A stretch of 64,000 bases of DNA, from positions 4,966,169 to 5,030,168 of the forward strand of contig NC_087386.1 of assembly GCF_963675165.1 (NCBI RefSeq), given 5' to 3'. Shown here piece after piece: positions 1-12,000 of the stretch. Source of the stretch: Halichondria panicea. Its lineage: Eukaryota > Porifera > Demospongiae > Suberitida > Halichondriidae. The first letter of the stretch is position 1; every line of letters starts with the position of its first letter. Under the pieces are notes generated by a model. It saw only the letters and a list, made by a program, of their open reading frames with translations. It was not told where the DNA came from and did no database searches. The translations under genes and the position numbers were made by a program.

Positions 1-3000
1 ACTTGGAATTTCAAAGACATGTATATACTTATACAAGTAGTTTGTAAAATAATCTGTTCATATGTACACGTGGTTAACATCAAACTAATTAATAATACCA
101 AGTGACATAGTTACTATAAACCCACGGTTACCTTGCTCTCAGCCAGCTGTCGACACAGAATGATATTGACTACGTCCAAACAAGCTTCTAGCTCCTGTTA
201 CACGAGATTAAAATAATGGTAGAAAAAGTGAACTGAATGTACTACAACGTTTTACTACTATTAAATTAAACATGAACTTTGCGAGTGCTAGCGGTGGCTT
301 CGCAGCAAAAACAAGATGATGACATCACGATCCTTACCAGATTGCACAAGTTAGATCGCAAATGTCAAAACTTCTGCTCATTCACAAAACATTGAAGTAA
401 TATACAGTATACAACATACATGTATCCTCATGCACATAGTATTTGAAAACTGTTGTGCTCAATGCCAGCAGAAAACGAGACATGAGTTAGACCATAGATA
501 GAGTAGAAGGGGATTGGAAACAGAAGTACCCTCGAAGTACCATCCGTGTATCTCTGCGGTTTTAATCGAGGCTTACTTTTAACATGAAGGCTAAACATGA
601 ATAAGTCATGAGAATTGTTTTACTGTCTGTAAAAAGTCCAAGAGCAGTTCTGCTGCTAAACATCAACTTTCATCTCATACTTGAGGCCACAGAACACTAT
701 TTAGTTAACACAGCCTTAGCAGGAACACAAGCATGAAAAAGCGCTCTGTGTACCTCTAGCTACTTCACAATCAAGATTATATTTTCTTCCTTTCCAATTG
801 ATACCTACCATCAGGGGGCATGTGATTCAGTAACGGGGGTAGCTCTGAGATGTATGCATAGGACACAATAATTTTCCCGGGATTTTGCAGGAGATACAAG
901 GATGCATGTTTCTGCAGAGCCACTACGTAGACTTCATTGTAAAAACATCACGTGAATCACTTCTGTTTCCAATCCCTCTTCTACTCTATCTATGGTTAGA
1001 CAAAAGTCGTCACACCTCACACAAATGACACCCACAACAGTAATATACATTTTTGGCAGGTTAATAAATAGAGGAATCCTACCAACAGTGGCTGTAAATA
1101 AGGAGATGGACAGTTTGAAAACACATGCTATGGATATTTTAGTTACATAAATAGAGGGGGACCAGTTTATAATGCTAGACACATTCTACTGCATGTACTC
1201 ACAAAACCACTAAGATCATGAGAGAATGCCCTCCATTATAGGTGGAGAAGGCAGAGCTCTCCACATGCAGAGTAGGCCATTGCTAAACTTACATCTAGTT
1301 CCCCCTGGAGCGTATCTGAGACCTTCTTAGCAAGCAGCTTCTCAACATACCGCTCTCTGTACCTCTTGCATCTTGCCCTGAGGGAGTGCATGAGAGGGGT
1401 GCAAGTTCACTATACATCTGAACACATGCACAGTCATACGAAGAACGTTAATTTACAGGTGCTCAAAGCTGCTATATAGCCAATAACTATAATAATTACA
1501 CATAAGCTTCAATGTATATTATAAGGCCACAGATTGACTACATGTATACAACTACATGTACAAGGAATTAGTATACTGCAGGGTTTCATTTAGGGGAATT
1601 GGCTGAATTGACTTCCATATAATTTATATGTGTGTTACTGACTTCCATAGTGGTTTCTCGCAAAACATTCTAGTAATACGGTAGATCTATGAACAGGAAA
1701 TAGGTCAGAAGCAATTGAGACGAAACCAGGAGGTCAAGAGTATGAAACCAGGAGGTCAAGAGTATGAAACCAGGAGGTCAAGAGTATGAAACCAGGAGGT
1801 CAAGAGTATGAAACCAGGAGGTCAAGAGTATGAAACCAGGAGGTCAAGAGTATGAAACCAGGAGGTCAAGAGTATGAAACCAGGAGGTCAAGAGTATGAA
1901 ACCATGCAAACACATGAACACAACACATAATTAGAAACACATATTGGCTTATGTCCTTCGGCAACCATGAGGGCGGGTAGTATGAAACCAAACACATGAA
2001 CCCCCAACCCATAATTATATTGGTCTTGTTTCCGTCTGCAACCATATGAAACCAAACACATGAACCTCCAATCCATATATTGGCTTGTTTCCTTCGGCAA
2101 CCAAGAGGGCGGGGAGTATGAAACCAAACACATGAACCTCCCAACACAAATATTGTGGGTTTTTTCCTCCTGGGGAGTATACCCACATCACTGTTAGCTC
2201 CATTGCCTGAATTTGTATTTGTACCAACACCTTGTATCAGCTGAGAGGCTTACATGTACTATAGCACAAAATTATGACATCCAGTACTATAACCAAACTT
2301 CACTAGCAAATTAACACCTAAGCATAATTTTTATATGAACAAAAGTCTAGATGATTCACAGCTGAAACTCCTCCCACCTATAGGTGTCATGTAGCCCTCC
2401 TCCCCATACTAGTCATAATTATAGGGAGAGTATACAAATGGATAGGTTTAATCGTCCTGTCATGTGCTAATTTTCACCTAAAAATTAAACTTGGTGGAAT
2501 AATTATAGATATATCAGACGTCCGATATACCTTATACATATATCAGATGTCGGATACACATATCTGACATAGGATATGATATCTGCTCAGAAAACTGGCT
2601 GTGGACAGTGTAAATTGTAATATTGACAGTGACTCATATGGCACCCCATATATAGGTACCTATATACCTATATATAATTATGTCTGGTGTTTGCACCATT
2701 GTTTAGTCTACTACCTTCCATTGTCTGCATGTGTTCAGGCCCTTGTTCCCCCTATAGCCAAGGCTACGACTACACACAGATACTATAGTCTCCATGGACA
2801 GGAAATTAGTCAGAGGCAGGTATTCCCCAACCAGGTCAAGGGTATAAAAAGGCTAACTTGCAACTCTGAAACTATACACATGCACAATCTGCTAAGGCTA
2901 AGCAAAAATGGCAAAATTAGCTGAGAGGATACAGTGCATAATACAGCAAGGGAGAGATGACAGAGTGAATGTGTACCCAGTGACCTCCTCTCTGAACCCT

Positions 3001-6000
3001 AACCCTAACCCTCCTTCCGTACAACAGTCGAAGGCGGCGACGCCAGTCTACTCACCTCCCTACAACTGGATCTGTCACTTGAACATCGACGACACATACG
3101 GTGCAACTGGCTTCAAGATCAATCTACCTCATGTCAACAACTACACCGTTGTTGTCACCGCTGCACACAACTTATGGATAGATGGTTCCTATGCCAATAA
3201 AGTCAAGTTGAAATATCCAGGAAAGGCTGAAGTAGTTGAAGCAATTGCAAAAAATTTGTATGTACCACCGGAATATAAGAACCCAAACGATACTCCGAAC
3301 TACGATTATGGCCTGATATTCTACCTGGATCATGAAAGCTGCAACGATGGATTCGGTTGGACGACTGAAATAAAAGACGAAGAACTACTTGGACGTATTG
3401 TAACCATTTGCGGGTATCCAGCCGATAAGCAGAACAGAAGTATGTGGATCACAGGAACAGATATAACGAAGGTTCACCCACTTCGTATCGAATACTTGAC
3501 CGACACAATGCCGGGGCAGAGTGGGAGCCCGATATACACCTGGTACCATGGCTGCCTGACAGTCGTTGGTGTTCACACTTACGGAGATGCCGAATACAAC
3601 TTTGGTCGACGCTTTGGGTTGCAAATGATCTCTAGATTCGTGAAAAAAATGAACTGCTTGAAAGCACTTCAATCAGTGGCATTTCCAAACGTTTATCTTC
3701 GTTGTTATAAAAGAAAAGAGTCGTTTGATGGGGAAAAAATCAATTGCCAATACCTTGAACCAGGTGATTTAGGGAAATTTTATATCTACCCCGTGTACAT
3801 GCCACCGTCCTCAGCCCACGCCGATATCCTTCCAAAATTTGTCATTGAAAGTGCAAATACTGAAGACTTGTTCCTTCGTCTGGAGATCGAGGGAATGACG
3901 CAAAATGATAAATACGTTGGGGGTGGCAAAGTGTATAGCAGTGTGTGCGAGGATAGCAAGGTCAATGAGACAGAAATGTTTTATCTGAGAAAAGAAACAA
4001 GAGAAGACGCTGTTTACTCATTTATAAGCGTGGCATACCCGACTTGCCGCATACGAGTAGACGGCAGAAATGTGAGAAGGAATGAGCCTAATGGTTCTGG
4101 AAAAGTCAACTGCCAGTACTACGCTCTAAACAAGAGCACAGGGCCGTATTTTGAAGGTTTGAAAAAAACTTACAAAAGTGCTGAAGATGAGGAACGGATT
4201 CGGATTCAGATGTTGATTAAGTGACTGTATACTACATGTACATGTGTATTCAGTATGATACTGTAGTTATACAACTTCTGTGTAGTATGCTGAAAGCATA
4301 TAAGCTTTGATATTGTCTATGTAATAATTATAGTTAGACACTGTTTAGGAAGTTTCTACATGATTTAGAAGCCCAAAGGGCTGGTTGTAGTATCCCGAAC
4401 GTAGTGAGGGTTCTACTAGCCCTGAGGATTTCTAAATCATGTGGAAACTATAGCAACCACGAGTCTCTAGCCAATCAGATTTAAATGTTCTAATCTAGTC
4501 TTTGTTACATGATTTTCTAAGTGAAGTATATGATTTTTTAAGTAAGTACATTTCTAAAAATGTCTGCTGATACCATTGTGTAGGTGAATGAATAAGCTAT
4601 AACATATCCAAAATGTTTCCATGAAAACACAAGGTAGTGGGTTTGTGGTGATTAATAAAACAGTAAACAATTGTTATAGTTGGTAATCGGTTAGGGAGAG
4701 AAAAGGCCAAAAGTTTCCGGCTAAGGTTTGGAACTCTGTCACAACATCTATAGATAGTTTGGCTATCTTATGAAAGGTTAGATGTTGCTTAAATATCTAC
4801 ACATCCTCCGCAGTGCTACTTTTTAGTGCCGTTTCGGTTAGGGAGAGATATGAAGAAGATCTCACGGCTAAGGTCCAAAAATTACACCGAGTAAGCTTGA
4901 ATAATAAAATAAATTGCCTAACTTTTGATAATGTGCAGAAATACTCTAAATCTTGAGATACATTTAAGTACAACTACTCCACCTATTTTTGTATTCTACT
5001 CTCTAGACTGGATGCACTGTAATCGAGGTTCCGGATAATCGAGGTTCTACTGTAGTAGGGATCCAGAGGAGAGTATTGTCTGATGGCCCATTCACAGAAT
5101 ACTGACATTGTTGTAGCTAAGGATACCCACAGATGTGCATGAGGAAGTTCATATAAGACCATTGGAGCGTTAATTCATGATGTGACTTTTGAATACTCCT
5201 TGTTCTTGCTATAGGACTAGAGTAATTGAACAATGAATCATAATGATTAGCAAATGATTAGCAATCAATAGTTTATAGTTACTTGTGCAATAAGGGACTC
5301 ATATCATAATAAGCACTGGCAAGGTAAATACGTAGCACTCGGCTTCGCTTCGTGCAAACAAGAGTATAATCAAGGGAGTATAAAAGAAGAGAGGGCATGC
5401 AACTCCACTATCAGCTAGTACACGTAGCTAGCAGAGTTCAAACGTGGGCGGAGGAATGTGTGCATTTGCATGAAGTGCTAAAAATATTTTTAGCATTTCA
5501 TGCACAGTCATACACATTCATCCGCCCACGTTTGAACTCTGCTCATTGGAGTTGCATGCCCTCTCTTCTTTTATACGCCCTTGGTATAATATTATCATTT
5601 GTAGCCTTGATAGTTTTGTGCATGGGAATACTTTAGTCACTTTGTGCCTTCATACAAATTATCGTTTGTGTAAATAATTGTGAATATTTGTAAACAATTG
5701 CTAATTAGTGGGGGTGGTTAGTTGCTAGGTTACCATGAAGGTGTCATGGCACCCCTGGGGTCTAGGTTACCTGTAGGAAATAGTTACAAGTGATTTCAAT
5801 CTATGGTTCACGTGAGACCGAGAAAAACATGCAAATATTCCGTTAAATTATAATAGCTGCATAGCAAAAGGTTAAATTAAATCAGGATTTCAAACAGTTA
5901 GTGTTTATATTCAGAAATTTATGTTTTTTGTTATTTACTTATTTATGTCTAGCACAGTAGTTGTAGGGGAGTACCTCGATACGAGTTAAAATACCCTTGT

Positions 6001-9000
6001 GCAATAAGTTTGTAGCAAAAAAGGGATGGGTGTATGTATTTTCAAGTTGCACGAGGGTACAGTGTGCAAATAATAGATTCACACATTCTGTGTAGCCTAC
6101 TGCGGAGGAAGAGAGTAGTACCTGCATGCAAAACTGTATCCCCATTTATTTGACAGTGCCGGAATTTGAATGCATACAAAAGTTTTTCTCCTAGCCAGGT
6201 TACCTCCCACCTCCCTATAATAATTATACGCAAATGCTAAAGTCTATTTGCATTGAGTTTGGCCCCGGAAGTTATGTGGTCAATTATGGCTTCATTTATG
6301 CTTTATGTGGTGGACAAGTGCCTGGAACTTCTACATGGAAAATGCTAACTTTTAACTGGTTGGAGGCTCTACAGCATATACGTACTAGATAGAAACGCTT
6401 TTTAACAAGGAATCCAATGGTATATGAAACTTTGAATTTCAGTGAAGGATGACAAAGTTATGACAACTTTGTGAAGGTCAAACTCAACATAAATATAGAC
6501 TTTAGTAAAGATCTATGAACAGAAAATGGGTCAGAAGCGATAGAGGCGAAACCAAGAGGTCAAGAGTATGAAACCATGCAAACACATGAACCCCCAACCA
6601 ATATATTGCCAATTTGGTCTTCTTTCCGTCTGCAACCAAGAGGGCGGGGGGTATGAAACCAAATACATGAAACTCCCCTAACCCATATATTGGTCTTCTT
6701 TCCGTCTGCAACTAAGAGTTCAAGAGTATGAAACCAAACACATGAACCTCCCAACACAAATATTGCTGGTTTTCTTTCCTCCTGAGAAGTATACCCACAT
6801 TTCTGTGGGTCACTATAATCAGCTCCATGACTGAATTTGTATACTAACACCTTCTATCAGCTGAGAGGCTTACATGTACTATAGCACTAAATTACGACAT
6901 TGAGCAAAATTTCACTAGCGACACCTAAGTATACATGAACAAAAGTCTAGATGATTCGCAGCTGAAACTTCTCCCACCTATACGAGTCACGTAGCCCCCC
7001 CCCCATACTAGTAATATAGTGAGAGTATATACAAATGGATGAGTCAATAATCGTCCTGTCCATGCATGTGCTAATTTTCACCTAATAATTAAACTTGGGG
7101 GAAAATGAACTAATATAGATATCAGACGTCGAATATGATATCTGCTCAGAAAACTTGCTGTGGACAGTGTAAATTGTAATCATATGGCACCCCATAGGTA
7201 CCTATACTATGTCTGGCGTTTGCACTATTAATTCCTTCCATTTTCTGCATGTGTTCAAGGCCTTTTTTCCCCCTAGCCAAGGTTACCCACTGATACATGA
7301 CTACCGACTATACACAGATACTATAGTCTTCATGGACAGGAAATTAGTCAGAGGCAGGTATTCCCCAACCAGGTCAGGGTATAAAAAGGCTAACTTGCAA
7401 CTCTGAAACTATACACATGCACAATCTGCTAAGGCTAAGCAAAAATGGCAGAATTAGCTGAGAAGATACAGCAAGGGAGAGATGACAGGGTGAAGGTGGA
7501 CCCAATGACCTTCCCTCCCTACAACTGGATCTGTCACTTGAACATCGACGACAAGTACGGTGCAACTGGCTTCAAGATCAATCTACCTCATGTCAACAAC
7601 TACACTGTTGTTGTCACCGCTGCACACAACTTATGGATAGATAATTCCTATCCCAACAAAGTCACGTTGAAATATCCAGGAAAGGATGAAGTAATTGAAG
7701 CAATTGCAGAAAATTTTTATATACCAAAGGAATATGACAACCCAGACGATACTCCGAACTACGATTATGGTCTGATATTCTATCTGGATCATGAAAGCTG
7801 CAACGATGGATTCGGTTGGACGACTGAAATAAAAGACGAAGAACTACTTGGACGTATTGTAACCATTTGCGGGTATCCAGGCGATAAACAGATCAGAAGT
7901 ATGTGGATCACAGGAACAGATATAACGAAGGTTCACCCACTTCGTATCGAATACTTGACCGATACATGGGCGGGGCAGAGTGGGAGCCCGATATACACCT
8001 GGTACCATGGCTACTGGACAGTCGTTGGTGTTCACACTTACGGAGGTGATGAATACAACTTTGGTCGACGCTTTGGGTTGCAAATGATCTCTAGATTCGT
8101 GAAAAAAATGAACTGCTTGAAAGCACTTCAATCAGTGGCATATCCAGACGCTTATCTTCGTTGTTATAAAAGAAAAGAGTCGTTTGATGGGGAAAAAATC
8201 AATTGCCAATACCTTGAACCAGGTGATTTAGGGAAATTTTATATCTACCCCGTGTATATGCCACCGTCCTTAGCCCACGCCGATATCCTTCCAAAATTTG
8301 TCATTGAAAGTGCAAATACTGAAGACTTGTTCCTTCGTCTGGAGATCGAGGGAATGACACAAAATGATAAATACGTTGGGGGTGGCAAAGTGTATAGCAG
8401 TGTGTGCGAGGATAGCAAGGTCAATGAGACAGAAATGTTTTATCTGAGAAAAGAAACAAGAGAAGACGCTGTTTACTCATTTATAAGCGTGGCATACCCG
8501 ACTTGCCGCATACGAGTAGATGGCAGAAATGTGAGAAGGAATGAGCCTAATGGTTCTGGAAAAGTCAACTGCCAGTACTACGCTCTAAACAAGAGCACAA
8601 AAAAGAGCACAGGGCCGTATTTTGAAGGTTTGAAAAAAGCTTACAGAAGTGCTAAAGATGAGGAACGGATTCAGATGTTGATTAAGTGACTGTATACTAC
8701 ATGTACATGTGTACATAGGTATGATACTGTAGTTATACAACTTCTGTGTAGTATGCTGAAAGCATATAATTATGTTTTTATTGCTTATAATTATAATCGT
8801 AATTTAACGAGCTGACACTAGCTATTACATGTACGCACAACAACACAAGCGTTGATTGTCTGCAGTGACGTAAGTGCCAGTGAGGATTATAACAGTCTGT
8901 CATCGGTCAAAAACCGACCAAATGGCTCAAATGACAGACCCACCATCAGCTTGAGCGGACACTATTGACGGACCAAATATGCTGAGCTGGCTAATCTAAA

Positions 9001-12000
9001 GAGCATGCGCACCATATAGAATATCAATTAATCTGCCACGTGTAAGAAAAGTTTAGCCAGTTATTAGTAAGGCTACTGGTACTACTGTAGCTTTTTTAGT
9101 GCTAGCTAGTACAAGAAGATAGTGACTACCTTCAAGCAGTGGCACTCTCAGATCTCTTTAAAGTGAATGTTGAATGACTTATTGAACTACAATAATATTA
9201 TTTTTTTGATAAGCCCAAAAAATCGATCAGCGACACAACTCGATGGTGTAGTACAGAGCTAGAAATTGAACACAATGAAAATTTTAGACCATTGGATTAA
9301 CAAACGTTTCTTACCGTTGTAATTTTTGAGTTACATGCTGACCTAGCATATAAAGTCAATGACCGATCATTTTGCAGCATGGTCTGACAAATGTCAGCTA
9401 GCAGAAAAAAATTTATAATCCTCACTGAGTGCTAAATTAGAGTACCGTATAGTGCGTATATTTGGCAAATGAAGCAATTGAAGTTTGGCAAGCCTCATCT
9501 TTATTCGACAAAATAATGGTCAAAATACGTGCCATACGGTATACAGTAGAACCTCGATTATCCGGACACCTTGGTTCCAGAAGCAGGCCGGATAAGTGAA
9601 TATGCCGGATAATCAAATAGATAAACCACGCCTTGATCCACCCACTTTATTGATGAACAGCAGTGCCACATGGTTGTCTGCGCATGCGCAAAAGAAAAGC
9701 AGGCATGTCTCCATGGTAAGAGCTGCAACGCGCATGCGCATTTTAGGGACACACCCATTTTCTGAATTATGCAATCTGATTAAAAAGAAAACTGCCAAGC
9801 CGGATAATCGAGGTTCCGGATAATCGAGGGCCGGATAATCGAGGTTCTACTGTACTAAAATAATTAATACAAACCCATTAAAAATTCAATGGGGACACCG
9901 TCTTTTTTTGCACAGTAACTGTATGAGTACTCGACATTAGCCAATTCCAAAACATTGTCAGTAGCAATACGGACTGTGTACAGTAGAACCTTGATTATCC
10001 AGACACCTTGGTTCTAGAACCAGGCCAGATAACTAAATATGCCGGAAAATCGAATGGATAAAGCACACCTTGATCCACCCACTTAATTGGTGCACGTGGG
10101 CGTCTGCGCATGTGCAGAAAATAAGCATTCCTGTCTCTATGGTAACAGTTGTAATGCTCATGCGCATATAAGAGACACGACCATTTTCTGATTAGTTGAG
10201 TTTTGACCCTATCATAGAGAAAATTGCCAAGCCGGATAATCGAGATTCTACTGTAGTAGGATCCAGAGGAGAGTATTATCTGATTGCCCATTCACAGAAT
10301 ACCGACATTGCCTTGTACTCAGGTACATTAAGGACTGGGACCAGCAATTATTGTTGATTCGCGAAAACGAAGCTCCGCCCACAATTTGTACTATCAGTAA
10401 AATGGAGTTTTGCTGCTCTAATCTTTAGCTCAAATTCCGGAGCGTAAAACCTTAGTTTAAGTGTTTACTTTTTAGTGCAGTAGTTAGTTCAAAGCTATAT
10501 ACAGGCACTACCGTTAGCGCCTAACAGTGGGATCAGCTAAAGGTGAGATTTTCTAAATAAAGTACTTTTTCAGCTTAATATTTTGCATGTAAAGGCTAAT
10601 AACTTACTTTTCATTGATCTCACTGTTAGGCGCTAACGGTAGTGCCTAGCTTTGAGTAGCTTTGCTGTAGCTTTGAACTAACTACTGCACTAAAAAGTAA
10701 ACACTTAAACTAAGGTTTTACGCTCCGGAATTTGAGCTAAAGATTAGAGCAGCAAAACTCCATTTTTACTGCACAATTGATAGTAAAAATCGTGGGCGGA
10801 GCTTCGTTTTCGCTGAATCAACAATAATTGCTGGTCCCAGTCCTTAATGTACCTGAGTAGTTAAGGGTACCCACAGATGTGCATGAGGAAGTTCATATAA
10901 GACCATTGGAGCGTTAATTCGAAAGCTCCTTGTAGAAATTGACAGGAGTGCATGAATAGTGAACAATGATTAGCAATATAATGGTTACTTGTGCAATAAG
11001 GCACTCATATCATAAGCACTGGCAAGGTAAATAGCACTCGGCTTCGCCTCGTGCAATTACATTGCTTGTTACACTTGTGCTATTAATCCTATATTATCTT
11101 AACCAACAATTAACGACGGTTGCCACACCTGTGCTCTTTGATGTGTTTCCATGACCACATCCTAGTCCTCCTCTTGACGTCCTCCTCCAACACGGCAGAA
11201 ATGGCGTACCTCCACCACGCCCTCAGGTCATCACTCACACCCCCGAGGGGCTTATACTTGAGGTACTTTTGGTTGATAGACATTCTATCAAATGACTCAA
11301 CCAGACTCATAACGTTACGATACTGCAAGAGACAAGAAATGATGCAACTAAATACATATAAGTATACATGTAACATTTATTGCTGGTAATAATATGAATC
11401 ACAGACTAACTGACCAGTGGGATAAGTCTATGCTAGTTGCTGTGTTATTATATAACTCGAGGGAACTATAACCGTAGATACTGAATGCACATTATAATCA
11501 TTACAGGGAACTATAGCTCATAGTTTCCTGTTAAACACTCTCAAGTGGGATCAGAGATTGACATGCATAAAAACAAGGCTTGAATCTGCAACAGTATCGT
11601 AGCAAAACATACAGTAAGCAGGGAAGTGTTTAATATAGAGGGCGGCTTACACTCGAAGAGCTACATGTAGCTTACCTGCTGTTTTCCTAGAGAGATGGCA
11701 ATGTGCTCTAGCACCACATTGACTAGTGCCTGAGGGATGGCCTCGTCCACCCCTGGCTTCATGGTCAGCTGCAACTTGGCCTTGGCACTGGTGGGACGCA
11801 GCACTACAGGGGGTAATGGAGGGGCAGCACAGAATTGGTGATTTGTAAAAATTCTCTTAATGGAAATTGTTGCTCTAGGATCAAAGTTGAAGTAGGGCTG
11901 TGATTATAAGGCAATTGAAAGCTATGTCTAACATCATCATCAGAGGTTCTATATAGTTAAACACAGTGTCTACGATACACACACACTTACGGAATTGCAT

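Larger units (their letters stand above)
1378..11128 (-). other. VPS13 intron 13 (9.75 kb) hosting two nested genes
   Basis: The donor is AG|GTGTGG at 11128 and the acceptor CTCAG at 1378, both read on the minus strand. Phase is kept exactly across it (AG + G makes Arg). It contains V8-like protease copies 1 and 2 on the opposite strand, minisatellites, Tigger-type MITEs and foldback elements. Other introns of this gene are mostly about 60 to 600 bases. Reading through the donor would add only five codons and a stop, giving a truncated chorein-domain product. Confidence 0.75.

Noticed and set aside
1722..1910. CRISPR-like array
   Set aside because: The units are directly adjacent without spacers and the genome is animal; it is a minisatellite.
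1866..2230. Open frames of 71-106 codons on the minus strand
   Set aside because: They translate the GAAACCAAACACATGAACC repeats in several frames with near-identical peptide repeats; there is no domain, and the same happens at 6502-6850 and 24026-24374.
2908..4224. Bacterial contamination as source of the intronless V8-like genes
   Set aside because: They are embedded in both units inside a spliced VPS13 gene, have TATA promoters and share base composition with the surroundings. An ancient transfer remains possible.
5397..5636. 79-codon open frame, also at 22921
   Set aside because: It lies inside the 213-bp foldback element and exists only because of its palindromic sequence.
11120..11389. 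Plus-strand open frame of 89 codons, also at 28900
   Set aside because: It is the antisense of conserved VPS13 exon 13.
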